Below are positions 18,228 through 26,313 of a stretch of 64,000 nt of DNA, piece by piece. The notes below the pieces were generated by a model. It was not told the origin of the DNA. It ran no database searches and saw only the letters and a program-made list of their open reading frames with translations. The DNA comes from CAZNPH01 sp964574985 (GTDB lineage Bacteria > Bacteroidota > Bacteroidia > Bacteroidales > SM23-62), in contig CAZNPH010000011.1 of assembly GCA_964574985.1 (NCBI GenBank), forward strand, positions 51,056-115,055, written 5' to 3'. The translations under genes and the position numbers were made by a program. Every line of letters starts with the position of its first letter. Position 1 is the stretch's first letter.

Positions 18228-18674
18228 TCATCTTTTTGCAGAAAAAAACGCTTTCAGCAATTGTGCACAATCTTTGTGCAGGATACCCGAACTGACTTTT
18301 GTGCCGGGATTTACAATGTTCTGTACGATGTTCGTGAATCCGTTCCCCGGATCTTTTGCACCGAAAACTATGCGGGAGATCTGCGCCCATTTAATGGCAG
18401 AAGCACACATGACGCAGGGTTCGAGGGTGACATACATTGTGCATCCGGTCAGGTACTTTGCTCCCAGGGACTGGGAGGCTGCCGTTATGGCCAGTATCTC
18501 GGCATGTGCGGTGACGTCTTGAAGACGTTCGGTCTGGTTATGGGTACGTGCGATCAGGGTATTACCGGAAACAATCACTGCACCCACGGGGATTTCATCT
18601 TCCTCAAATGCGGATCTGGCCTCTTTCAGGGCTTCCTGCATGAAATACTCATCTGAAAACAGGGGATAATTCAT
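18228..18674 (-). CDS. tadA: tRNA-specific adenosine deaminase (A34 to I34)
   Basis: 148 residues. The cytidine-deaminase fold has zinc ligands HAEILAI near 56-62 and PCVMCASAIKWAQ near 86-98. It edits the wobble adenosine of tRNA-Arg(ACG) to inosine. The Met chosen begins MNYPLFSDEYFMQEAL, the usual family N-terminus. Divergent from aspS. A TAATTTTA element on the minus strand at 18731-18738 may be its promoter. Confidence 0.92.
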   Translation of the reverse strand: MNYPLFSDEYFMQEALKEARSAFEEDEIPVGAVIVSGNTLIARTHNQTERLQDVTAHAEILAITAASQSLGAKYLTGCTMYVTLEPCVMCASAIKWAQISRIVFGAKDPGNGFTNIVQNIVNPGTKVSSGILHKDCAQLLKAFFSAKR

Positions 18675-18705
18675 GGGCGAGCGGGTTTTCTTGCTATTTT
18701 CGCAA

Positions 18706-18713
18706 TAATTTTA
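18706..18713 (+). promoter_or_regulatory. Putative -7 element of aspS
   Basis: TAATTTTA followed by C, 31 bases before the aspS ATG, the same spacing as in front of yebC and lysC. It matches TAnnTTTG at 7 of 8 positions. No -33 TTG at the usual distance. Confidence 0.4.
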
Positions 18714-18743
18714 CAACATACATGAATCGTTAAAATTACAAAA

Positions 18744-20498
18744 ATGTACAGAACCCATCATTGCGGTGAGTTACGGGCCGGTGACGCCGGTAAGAAAGTC
18801 CGTTTATGTGGCTGGGTGCAACGATCCAGAGATCTGGGCGGAATGACATTCGTCGACCTCAGGGACCGGTACGGGATCACTCAGTTGCTGTTCAACATGG
18901 ATATAAACAGGTCTTTGTGCATGAAAGCGAGGAAGCTCGGGCGTGAATTCGTTATTTCCATTGCCGGGGAAGTTTCCATCAGAAGCAGCAAGAACCCGAA
19001 TCTTCCCACCGGCGATATCGAGATCATGGTGGACAAGCTGGAAGTGCTGAATGAAGCCAAAGTCCCGCCTTTTACCATTGAAGATGAGACGGACGGAGGT
19101 GAAGACCTCCGGATGAAATACCGTTATCTGGACCTGCGCAGGCGGGTGGTCAGGAAAAACCTGGAGTTGCGGCACCGGATGGCCCAGGAAACCCGTAAAT
19201 ATATGGATTCCCGGGGATTTTTGGAAGTGGAAACCCCTACCCTGATCAAATCCACCCCTGAAGGAGCCAGGGATTTTGTGGTGCCGTCCAGGATGAATCC
19301 ACATCAGTTTTATGCTTTGCCACAATCACCCCAGACTTTCAAGCAATTGCTGATGGTGGCCGGATTCGACCGGTATTTCCAGATCGTTAAATGTTTCCGG
19401 GATGAAGACCTCAGGGCAGACAGGCAACCGGAGTTTACCCAGATCGATGTTGAAATGGCATTTGTTGAAAGGGACGATGTACTGGAAGCCATTGAAGGTC
19501 TTGCCTCCCATTTGTTTAAGACCATACTGGACAAGGATGTGGATAAGAAGTTCATCAGAATGCCGTATGACCAGGCCATGGAAAAATACGGGACCGATAA
19601 ACCCGATCTCAGGTTTGGCATGATGATCGGCGATCTCACGGAGATAGCCAGGGACAAAGGTTTCCGGGTGTTTGACCAGTCAGAATACGTTGGCGGGATT
19701 TCTGTACCGGGATGTGCGGGTTATTCGAGAAAACAGCTGGATGAGCTGACAGATTTCGTAACCCGGCCGCAGATCGGGGCAGCCGGACTCATCCATGTGA
19801 AATGCCTGTCTGACGGAACATATAAATCTTCAGCAGATAAATTTTTCGGTGAAGAAGAATTCAGGGCCTGGGCGGATAAAACGGGTGCCGCAAAGAATGA
19901 CCTTTTGCTGGTTCTTGCCGGGAAAAAAAGCAAAACCCTGAAAGCACTCGGAGAACTGCGGCTTGAAATGGGCCGCCGGCTCGGATTGAGAAAGGCGGGA
20001 ACGTATGTACCCCTGTGGATCGTTGATTTTCCGATCTTTGAATGGGATGAAGAAGAGGAAAGATATCATGCCATGCATCATCCTTTTACCGCCCCACGGA
20101 CAGAAGACCTGCGCCTGTTCGAAGAAGACCCGGGCAAGGTCAGGGCCAATGCATATGACCTGGTTATCAACGGGGTCGAGATCGGGGGAGGATCCATCAG
20201 GATCCATGATGAGCAATTGCAGCAGACCATGTTCAGGAATCTTGGCCTGACCCGGGAAGAGGCACGTGAAAAATTTGGTTTTCTAATGGATGCCTTCCGC
20301 TACGGTGCCCCGCCTCACGGAGGGATTGCTTTCGGTTTCGACCGGTGGGTTTCGCTTTTTGCCGGCCTGGATTCCATCAGGGATGTAATCGCTTTTCCGA
20401 AGAACAATTCAGGGCGTGATGTGATGATAGATTCCCCTTCGGCCCTTGACGGGGATCAGTTAAATGAGCTTCATATCCGCCTGGTGAAGCAGGTTTGA
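18744..20498 (+). CDS. aspS: Aspartyl-tRNA synthetase
   Basis: Class II synthetase of 584 residues, the long bacterial type. The N-terminal OB-fold anticodon-binding domain (RLCGWVQRSRDLGG near 19-32) is followed by motif 2 (FRDEDLRADRQPEFTQID), the bacterial GAD insertion (about 280-410) and the C-terminal motif 3 (GGIAFGFDRWVSLFAG). Complete. Transcribed away from tadA. Confidence 0.97.
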   Translation: MYRTHHCGELRAGDAGKKVRLCGWVQRSRDLGGMTFVDLRDRYGITQLLFNMDINRSLCMKARKLGREFVISIAGEVSIRSSKNPNLPTGDIEIMVDKLEVLNEAKVPPFTIEDETDGGEDLRMKYRYLDLRRRVVRKNLELRHRMAQETRKYMDSRGFLEVETPTLIKSTPEGARDFVVPSRMNPHQFYALPQSPQTFKQLLMVAGFDRYFQIVKCFRDEDLRADRQPEFTQIDVEMAFVERDDVLEAIEGLASHLFKTILDKDVDKKFIRMPYDQAMEKYGTDKPDLRFGMMIGDLTEIARDKGFRVFDQSEYVGGISVPGCAGYSRKQLDELTDFVTRPQIGAAGLIHVKCLSDGTYKSSADKFFGEEEFRAWADKTGAAKNDLLLVLAGKKSKTLKALGELRLEMGRRLGLRKAGTYVPLWIVDFPIFEWDEEEERYHAMHHPFTAPRTEDLRLFEEDPGKVRANAYDLVINGVEIGGGSIRIHDEQLQQTMFRNLGLTREEAREKFGFLMDAFRYGAPPHGGIAFGFDRWVSLFAGLDSIRDVIAFPKNNSGRDVMIDSPSALDGDQLNELHIRLVKQV

Positions 20499-20611
20499 TT
20501 TCCCTTTCGTTAATAACTTGACATAGTATTGTTGAAAATTTAACATGGATATAAAGAATAGCAAATGAAACCGTCGTAATTTCATACCCTGAACAAACAC
20601 CATATTCATTT

Positions 20612-20953
20612 ATGTTGGATATTAAGCATGATAAGGATCAGACCCTGATACGTTTCAAAAGGGTGAACAGGTTGAACACATTGATCGCGGAATCGGTTCA
20701 TGCGCAGCTTCTGTCGGAAGTTGCCGGTTCTGCTGCTACGGTAGTTTTAAGTTTTGAAGGCATATCATTCATCGACAGTTCGGGCTTCAAATCCATCCTG
20801 TCCGTGGTCGATGAAGCGGCCAGGAACAATACCGTATTCAAGATCAGTGATGTATCCCCTGAAGTTTATGAACTGATCCGTTTGATGAAACTTCATGTGA
20901 CATTCGAGATTGCTTCTTCCCGGCCCAAACAGCTGGAAGGGGTGCTTTACTGA
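20612..20953 (+). CDS. STAS-domain protein (anti-sigma factor antagonist-like)
   Basis: 113 residues forming a single STAS domain. The signature SFIDSSGFKSILSVVDEA (about 50-67) contains the Ser that is the phosphorylation site in SpoIIAA-type proteins. No kinase (SpoIIAB-like) or phosphatase gene is nearby, so the partner is unknown. Its last 7 bases overlap the end of the convergent MG2/TonB-plug gene. The 113-bp gap from aspS has no clear promoter. Confidence 0.85.
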   Translation: MLDIKHDKDQTLIRFKRVNRLNTLIAESVHAQLLSEVAGSAATVVLSFEGISFIDSSGFKSILSVVDEAARNNTVFKISDVSPEVYELIRLMKLHVTFEIASSRPKQLEGVLY

Positions 20954-23325
20954 GCTTTTTCCACCAGGAAATCCGTTTCTCCGGTTGCGATTTTTCCTTT
21001 CGCAGAAATTCCTTCTGCCACCACAAGAAACCTCCCTGTTGAGGACGAAGTGTAGAAAACAACATCGGTCATGCCGTTTTCCCGGATCTCAATATCCGGA
21101 TCCCAGTACAGTGTATTCCTGTTATCGGGGATGAGCTCATCATAGACGGTTCCGTACCGGGGTGAATAGAATTCGTGGGGCCGGTGGTAAGCGAGCATGA
21201 GGAATTCCAGAACCCCTCTTTCTGCAAACCGTCCGCGGCGTGTATAGATGGATATGACACCGTTCGCACCGCGGGAGCCATATATGGCTGCACCGGGACC
21301 TTTCAGGATTTCTATCCTGTCAATATCCATGGGGTTCAGACTGGAAACCGCCGATTTATCTACCGGGACATTGTCGATCAGATACAAAGGTTCGTTACTC
21401 AGCATAATGGAACTGGGTCCGCGGATGACCACATTATCTCCGTTGACCTGAACACCCGGAACACGCCCCTTGAGGATCTCAAAAACGGAATGGTAATTTG
21501 AGAACCGTTCATCCACTATAATGACCGCATCGGGTTGTCTGTAAAGGCGGTGTAAGTCCGGCTTCCCCGGTTCGCCGGACTCCTCACCGGGGACCGGACC
21601 GGTATATTTCCCCCGGCCTTTGATGACCATGTCCCGGGAATAGCTTGAATACAACCGCTGTGTCTCCGGAAGGGCGGTTTTATCCAGATGGATTAAAAGG
21701 TTCCTTTTGCCGTTCGGTTGGCGGGCGGTGATTTCCACCTGCAGCGTATCATGGTATCCGGAAATGCCGAACGCAAACCGGCCCTTATCATCGCTTGTGG
21801 TTCTGAAAACGTCATTGAAGCCGCTTTTGATGGTCATGGTCACCGGAATGTTTTTCAGGGGCAGATCGAAAAACTGCCGGGTCACCCGTCCGGAAACGGT
21901 GATCTCGTCCACCTTTTCGTATTCGATATCCGTCTTCCTTTCAAAAAGGACCTGTTCCCATGTAAACCTTCTCCAGCCCTGGGTCATCAGCAGATCATCC
22001 AGATGTTTTTGCCGTTGCGGGGAATGATCTTCAAAATAATAACCGGGATCCTGGATGCCGCCCTTCAGATCGGAGGTGAGAAGCAGGTTGCCGCGGATGC
22101 CACCGTTGAAATCCCCGGTGCTTTTTCCCTCATGTTTTGCCACCGACAGGGAAAGGGCGGTAGATGCCGGATTGCCTTCCGGATCTCTTACGCGCAGACT
22201 GAGATTTACTTTTTCCAGCGGACGGTAATCCTCTTTGCTGGTTTGGGCAATGACCCGGTTGTAATCCTGATGATCGATAAAAACAAGTCTTTCGGCCAGG
22301 GGGGAGAGTTGGCCGTTGAATATGGTGATGTGCAGGATCCCGGTAGGAAACCGGGATTTTGGGATACGGAAGGAAGCTGAATTATTTTCGATGCGGAACG
22401 CCCTGTTGAAAATGGATGTTCCCCGGGTATGCATGACAAGGTACAGCTTTTGTCCCGCCGGGTTCCCTTTTGCCGTGATGGCGATATCATCATCGTCCAG
22501 CACATCCACGGTCAGCAGTATCCCGTGGTCCTGTGCTTCGGGGAAGGTCAGTTTTCTTTCTTTTCCATCCGGTGTTGTCACCACGGCTTTGTATTTCATG
22601 TTGCCTGCCGGCTTGAAACGGAAGGAACCCATGCCCAGGTGGTCACTTTCGAATTCTGCCACCATCCTTCCTTTCCTGTCGGTGACCTGTCCCCGGATGT
22701 CGATTCCCAGTCCGAGCTCATTGATGGCTTTGAAAGCGATTCTGTTGGTGAATCCTGCCAGCATATTCCCTCCTTCCGGAAGAAACTGCACATCAATTTT
22801 TTTGGATTTTCGGCGGCTTTTTTTCCGGAGTCTTTTCCCGGCCGATTTTGTTTCGGCCCGGACTTCCGATGAATAACCGGGATTCCAGATGTTGATTTCC
22901 CGGGACATGAAATATTGGCTTCCGAAATTTCTCATCCAGTCGGTATACGCCCTGACGGTATATAAACCCTGGGGAAGGGTATCGGCAACCGGGAAATCCC
23001 CGTGCGCCGTTCCGTCATCCGAAAGAAGCAGCCGGGTCATGACCCTTTGTCCGAAAGAATTGATCACTTCCACGATAAGATTCTGTTCTGCGGTGTCCGG
23101 AATATGATGCAGGGCATCCAGGAGGTACGCCCTGAACCAGATTCGTTCACCCGGACTGTAGGATGATTTGTCCAGGTGAAGATATACTTTCTGGGGCGTA
23201 TATTGATCCAGAAAAGTACCGAGCCGGTTTTCGATCACCTCTTCATTTTCCGGCGGACTGTCATTCACGGAAATAAAAGACAACAGAAACACGGCCATGA
23301 ATGCGATCGGTTTGTTCATTCTCAT
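20947..23325 (-). CDS. Secreted MG2-like protein with carboxypeptidase-regulatory-like and TonB-plug domains
   Basis: 792 residues. A signal peptide comes first, then a macroglobulin MG2-like domain (KVYLHLDKSSYSPGERIWFRAYL near 46-68, given in part: YLHLDKSSYSPGE), further beta domains, a regulatory-like repeat (VSGRVTRQFFDLPLKNIPV near 485) and a TonB-receptor plug-like domain (VFEILKGRVPGVQV, IDRIEILKGPGAAIYGSRGANG near 680-700). There is no beta-barrel after the plug. Such proteins are common and uncharacterised in Bacteroidota; they are thought to act at the periplasmic or outer-membrane face. It lies 52 bp downstream of miaB on the same strand. Confidence 0.8.
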   Translation of the reverse strand: MRMNKPIAFMAVFLLSFISVNDSPPENEEVIENRLGTFLDQYTPQKVYLHLDKSSYSPGERIWFRAYLLDALHHIPDTAEQNLIVEVINSFGQRVMTRLLLSDDGTAHGDFPVADTLPQGLYTVRAYTDWMRNFGSQYFMSREINIWNPGYSSEVRAETKSAGKRLRKKSRRKSKKIDVQFLPEGGNMLAGFTNRIAFKAINELGLGIDIRGQVTDRKGRMVAEFESDHLGMGSFRFKPAGNMKYKAVVTTPDGKERKLTFPEAQDHGILLTVDVLDDDDIAITAKGNPAGQKLYLVMHTRGTSIFNRAFRIENNSASFRIPKSRFPTGILHITIFNGQLSPLAERLVFIDHQDYNRVIAQTSKEDYRPLEKVNLSLRVRDPEGNPASTALSLSVAKHEGKSTGDFNGGIRGNLLLTSDLKGGIQDPGYYFEDHSPQRQKHLDDLLMTQGWRRFTWEQVLFERKTDIEYEKVDEITVSGRVTRQFFDLPLKNIPVTMTIKSGFNDVFRTTSDDKGRFAFGISGYHDTLQVEITARQPNGKRNLLIHLDKTALPETQRLYSSYSRDMVIKGRGKYTGPVPGEESGEPGKPDLHRLYRQPDAVIIVDERFSNYHSVFEILKGRVPGVQVNGDNVVIRGPSSIMLSNEPLYLIDNVPVDKSAVSSLNPMDIDRIEILKGPGAAIYGSRGANGVISIYTRRGRFAERGVLEFLMLAYHRPHEFYSPRYGTVYDELIPDNRNTLYWDPDIEIRENGMTDVVFYTSSSTGRFLVVAEGISAKGKIATGETDFLVEKAQ

Positions 23326-23377
23326 GGTTTACCCTCTTTATTAATAAAACAGAAAAGGTGTCCGGATTATTACTTTT

Positions 23378-24724
23378 TCAGGAGACCGTTTCACCGATGA
23401 GGGTGCCCTGTGTATAATCGGTTATGCGGACATTCACATAGGTTCCGGGCCGGTGGTCCTTTCCGGGAAATACAACCACCTTGTTCTGGGAAGTTCTTCC
23501 CGAGAGCCATTGGGAAGATTTTTTGGAGGGCCCTTCCACAAGGACCTGAAACGTTTTATGCAAATCCTGTTTTTTGCTTTTTTCTGACAATCTGCCCTGA
23601 AGGGCAATGATCTCGTTCAGTCTGCGGATCTTTACCTTTTCCGGCACGTCATTCGCGAACTTTCCGGCCGCGATGGTTCCGGGCCGCTCGGAATACCTGA
23701 ACATATACGCGAAATCATACCCGACCCGATCCATGACCTCCATGGTTTCCCTGTGATCCCGTTCGGTTTCCCCGCAGAATCCGGCGATGATGTCAGTGGT
23801 CAGACTGCCCCCGGGCAAGATCGACCGGATGGCCCTGACCCTGTCCAGATAGGATTCCCGGGTATATTTTCTCATCATTCTTTTCAGGACGGGATTGCTC
23901 CCTGATTGCAGGGGAAGGTGTATGTGCCGGCAAATGTTATCATGTGCCGCCATGGTGTGCAGCAACTGATCGGAAAGATCCTTCGGATGGGAAGTGGTAA
24001 ATCTGACCCTCAGGTCAGATGAGATCCCGGCCACCTTCCCCAGCAATGCGGGGAAATCCAATGTAACGTCGTTCTTAACCCAGTGGTAGGAGTTTACATT
24101 CTGACCCAGCAGGGTAACTTCCAGGTAGCCGTCATCATGGAGCCGGCGGATCTCTCCGGTGATGGTCTCCGGATCACGGCTTCTTTCCCTGCCCCGTGTA
24201 TAGGGCACCACACAATATGAACAAAAGTTGTCGCATCCCCGCATGATGGAAACGAACGCGGCGACTTTACCGGACCTTTTTCTCACCGGCGTGATATCTG
24301 CATAAGTCTCCCCGGTGGATAGAACGGTATCGACTGCCTTTTGACCCGACCATGCCTGTACCAGCAAATCCGGCAGGTTGCGGTAGGCATCAGGACCGAT
24401 GACCAGGTCAACGGTTTTTTCTTCTTCCAGCAGTTTGTCCTTAAGACGTTCGGCCATGCAACCGATCAATCCGATCAGCATGTTTTTTTTCTCCTGTTTC
24501 AGCCGGCCGAGCAATCTGAGTCTGTTCCGTACCCGCTGTTCGGCTTTTTCCCGTACCGAACAGCTGTTGATCAGGATCAGGTCCGCTTCCCCCGGCTTTG
24601 AGGTATATACATAACCCTGGTCCTCAAGCAGGGAAACAACGATATCGCTGTCGGCCATATTCATCTGGCATCCGTAGGTCTCGATGAAGAACCTGCCATG
24701 CTGCATTGTCCCTGGTTTATTCAT
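23378..24724 (-). CDS. miaB: tRNA-2-methylthio-N6-dimethylallyladenosine synthase
   Basis: Adds the methylthio group to i6A37 of tRNAs reading U-starting codons. 448 residues from the ATG at 24724; an upstream in-frame TTG at 24757 is less likely because a promoter -7 box sits at 24768-24775. The UPF0004 domain has three cluster cysteines (ETYGCQMN, NSCSVREKA, LIGCMAERL). The radical SAM motif CDNFCSYCVVPYTRGRE follows, and the TRAM domain is at the C-terminus. Complete. Confidence 0.95.
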   Translation of the reverse strand: MNKPGTMQHGRFFIETYGCQMNMADSDIVVSLLEDQGYVYTSKPGEADLILINSCSVREKAEQRVRNRLRLLGRLKQEKKNMLIGLIGCMAERLKDKLLEEEKTVDLVIGPDAYRNLPDLLVQAWSGQKAVDTVLSTGETYADITPVRKRSGKVAAFVSIMRGCDNFCSYCVVPYTRGRERSRDPETITGEIRRLHDDGYLEVTLLGQNVNSYHWVKNDVTLDFPALLGKVAGISSDLRVRFTTSHPKDLSDQLLHTMAAHDNICRHIHLPLQSGSNPVLKRMMRKYTRESYLDRVRAIRSILPGGSLTTDIIAGFCGETERDHRETMEVMDRVGYDFAYMFRYSERPGTIAAGKFANDVPEKVKIRRLNEIIALQGRLSEKSKKQDLHKTFQVLVEGPSKKSSQWLSGRTSQNKVVVFPGKDHRPGTYVNVRITDYTQGTLIGETVS

Positions 24725-24767
24725 GGTCAGGATGTGCTTGCCGGTCACCTTTGGCAACTGAAAAAGG

Positions 24768-24799
24768 CAAAGTTACGTCTTGTTGATGGAAAAAGACAA
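24768..24799 (-). promoter_or_regulatory. miaB promoter (-33 TTG, 21-bp spacer, -7 TAACTTTG)
   Basis: On the minus strand TTG (24797-24799), 21 bases, then TAACTTTG (24768-24775), which exactly matches the Bacteroidota TAnnTTTG with the usual spacing. It lies in the divergent gap with yebC. Confidence 0.7.
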
Positions 24800-24809
24800 T
24801 AGCTTTTCG

Positions 24810-24817
24810 TAAATTTA
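24810..24817 (+). promoter_or_regulatory. Putative -7 element of yebC
   Basis: TAAATTTA preceded by CG and followed by CC, 31 bases before the yebC ATG. It is another TAnnTTTA form. No well-spaced -33 TTG. Confidence 0.4.
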
Positions 24818-24847
24818 CCTGCTTGAATTTGTAACAACCCGGGAAAA

Positions 24848-25594
24848 ATGTCAGGGCACAGCAAATGGTCAACCATCAAAAGGAAAAAAAGCGCCCAGGA
24901 TGCCAGGCGTTCCAAGCTTTTTAGCAGAATGACCAAAGAGATCCAGGTAGCGGTGAAAGAAGGTGGCGCCGATCCCGAAATGAATCCGGGGCTCAGACTG
25001 GCCGTTGCCAATGCGAAAGGGGTGAATATGCCCAGGGAGAACATTGAGCGTGCGATCAGCAAAGCCCAGAAGGAACCTTCCGGTCTTGAGGAAGTGAGTT
25101 TCGAAGGGTATGCTCCTCACGGTATCGCCCTGTTTATCGAATGCCTTACCGACAATCATAACCGTACGGTCAGCAGCATCCGTTCCACCTTTAATAAAAA
25201 AGGCGGGAGTCTGGGCACCAACGGCTCCGTGGCCTTCATGTTCGAGACCAAAGGTGTGCTGACCGTGCCGGCGGATGATCTGAAACGGGAGGATTTCGAA
25301 CTGGAGATCATTGATGCGGGAGCCGAGGAGATTGAGATGGAAGATGATGTATTTGTTATCACCACCTCGTATGAGGATTTTGGAAATGCCCAGAAAAAGA
25401 TTGATGAAATGGGTCTGGAGGCCGAGAATGCAGGTTTGAGAAGAATCCCCCTGGAAACCAAGACCCTTCCCGTTCAGGATGCTTTGCCGGTCCTCAGGAT
25501 CATTGAGGAATTTGAGGAAAATGAAGACGTACAGAATGTTTACCACAATCTTGAGATAACTGACGAAGTACTGGAAACACTGGAAAATGAATGA
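24848..25594 (+). CDS. YebC/PmpR-family protein
   Basis: 248 residues with the family start MSGHSKWSTIKRKKSAQDA, the middle block NPGLRLAVANAKGVNMP, and GGSLGTNGSVAFMF near 118-131. Family members have been described as transcriptional regulators, and more recently as factors relieving ribosome stalling at proline runs. Full length. Terminated by a hairpin overlapping the end of the convergent membrane-protein gene. Confidence 0.95.
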   Translation: MSGHSKWSTIKRKKSAQDARRSKLFSRMTKEIQVAVKEGGADPEMNPGLRLAVANAKGVNMPRENIERAISKAQKEPSGLEEVSFEGYAPHGIALFIECLTDNHNRTVSSIRSTFNKKGGSLGTNGSVAFMFETKGVLTVPADDLKREDFELEIIDAGAEEIEMEDDVFVITTSYEDFGNAQKKIDEMGLEAENAGLRRIPLETKTLPVQDALPVLRIIEEFEENEDVQNVYHNLEITDEVLETLENE

Positions 25595-25595
25595 G

Positions 25596-25623
25596 CCGGC
25601 CGCCTGTTCAGGGGCCGGTTTTC
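25596..25623 (+). terminator. Intrinsic terminator after yebC
   Basis: CCGGCC (25596-25601) pairs with GGCCGG (25613-25618) across 11 bases, followed by TTTT (25619-25622). The right half lies within the 3' end of the convergent membrane-protein gene. Confidence 0.75.
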
Positions 25624-26306
25624 CGGGATCCGGATAATAGGAGATACAGGCCCAGAAAGAAAAGGGACAAAATGAACATAAGGCGCCCGAATGTAAAGAT
25701 CAGGCTTTCGTGATTGACCCAGCCATAAACCGCATACAATGAACCGCCCAGCACCGCCATCCAGCCGAGCATCCTGGGCATGACCCCATAGATCCCGATG
25801 AAAAGTCCGGCCAGCACAGCCGCCAGTCCGGATAAACTTAAAGCCGTCAGTTTCGTGTAATGCCCGAGGTAAAGCAAAGGCAGTGTATTCAGGGCGACTA
25901 TTTCTTTTTGTTCATGGGGACCTGCAAGGTGGTCGGTTACCTGGCTGACCAGACCGAATCCCAGAATGGTGGAAAAAAGATAAACAAGGCCGATGGCCAG
26001 AATAACCGGAAAAACAAAGTAGGATAAAATCCTGTTGTGGGGCATCAGGGTTAGCAGAATGGCGGTTGAAAACAAAATGATCAGTATCGAATTGGTCAGC
26101 CAGATAAACACATGCCACTTCAGCCGGTTGATGTTCTCTCCAAGATAGGCCATGTCTTCATGTATACCGGCCGTCCCGGGAATGATGTTGTGATCGGTGA
26201 TGATGGCTGCGACGGCCCCCAGGGCAATGAACAAAGCCAGCAATCCGGTAGGTCCGTTCACGGAATTCCTGAATTTGTATATATGGAAGAAGAGGTGTTC
26301 GAACAT
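25608..26306 (-). CDS. Integral membrane protein of unknown function
   Basis: 232 residues from the ATG at 26306 (MFEHLFFHIYKFRNSV), chosen because it lies 8 bases after the stop of the antiporter gene; the longer frame to 26396 would begin inside it. Seven predicted helices, e.g. GLLALFIALGAVAAII, FIWLTNSILIILFSTAILL and a C-terminal helix FILSLFFLGLYLLL. It resembles DUF4386-type proteins weakly. Coupled to the antiporter, so a role in ion or stress physiology is possible, but unproven. Confidence 0.65.
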   Translation of the reverse strand: MFEHLFFHIYKFRNSVNGPTGLLALFIALGAVAAIITDHNIIPGTAGIHEDMAYLGENINRLKWHVFIWLTNSILIILFSTAILLTLMPHNRILSYFVFPVILAIGLVYLFSTILGFGLVSQVTDHLAGPHEQKEIVALNTLPLLYLGHYTKLTALSLSGLAAVLAGLFIGIYGVMPRMLGWMAVLGGSLYAVYGWVNHESLIFTFGRLMFILSLFFLGLYLLLSGSRKTGP

Positions 26307-26313
26307 GACAGGG

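Noticed and set aside
20518..20546. TTGACA-N17-TAACAT, an E. coli-type sigma70 promoter before the STAS gene
   Set aside because: Bacteroidota sigma factors do not use this architecture and no other gene here has it; the match is probably accidental.
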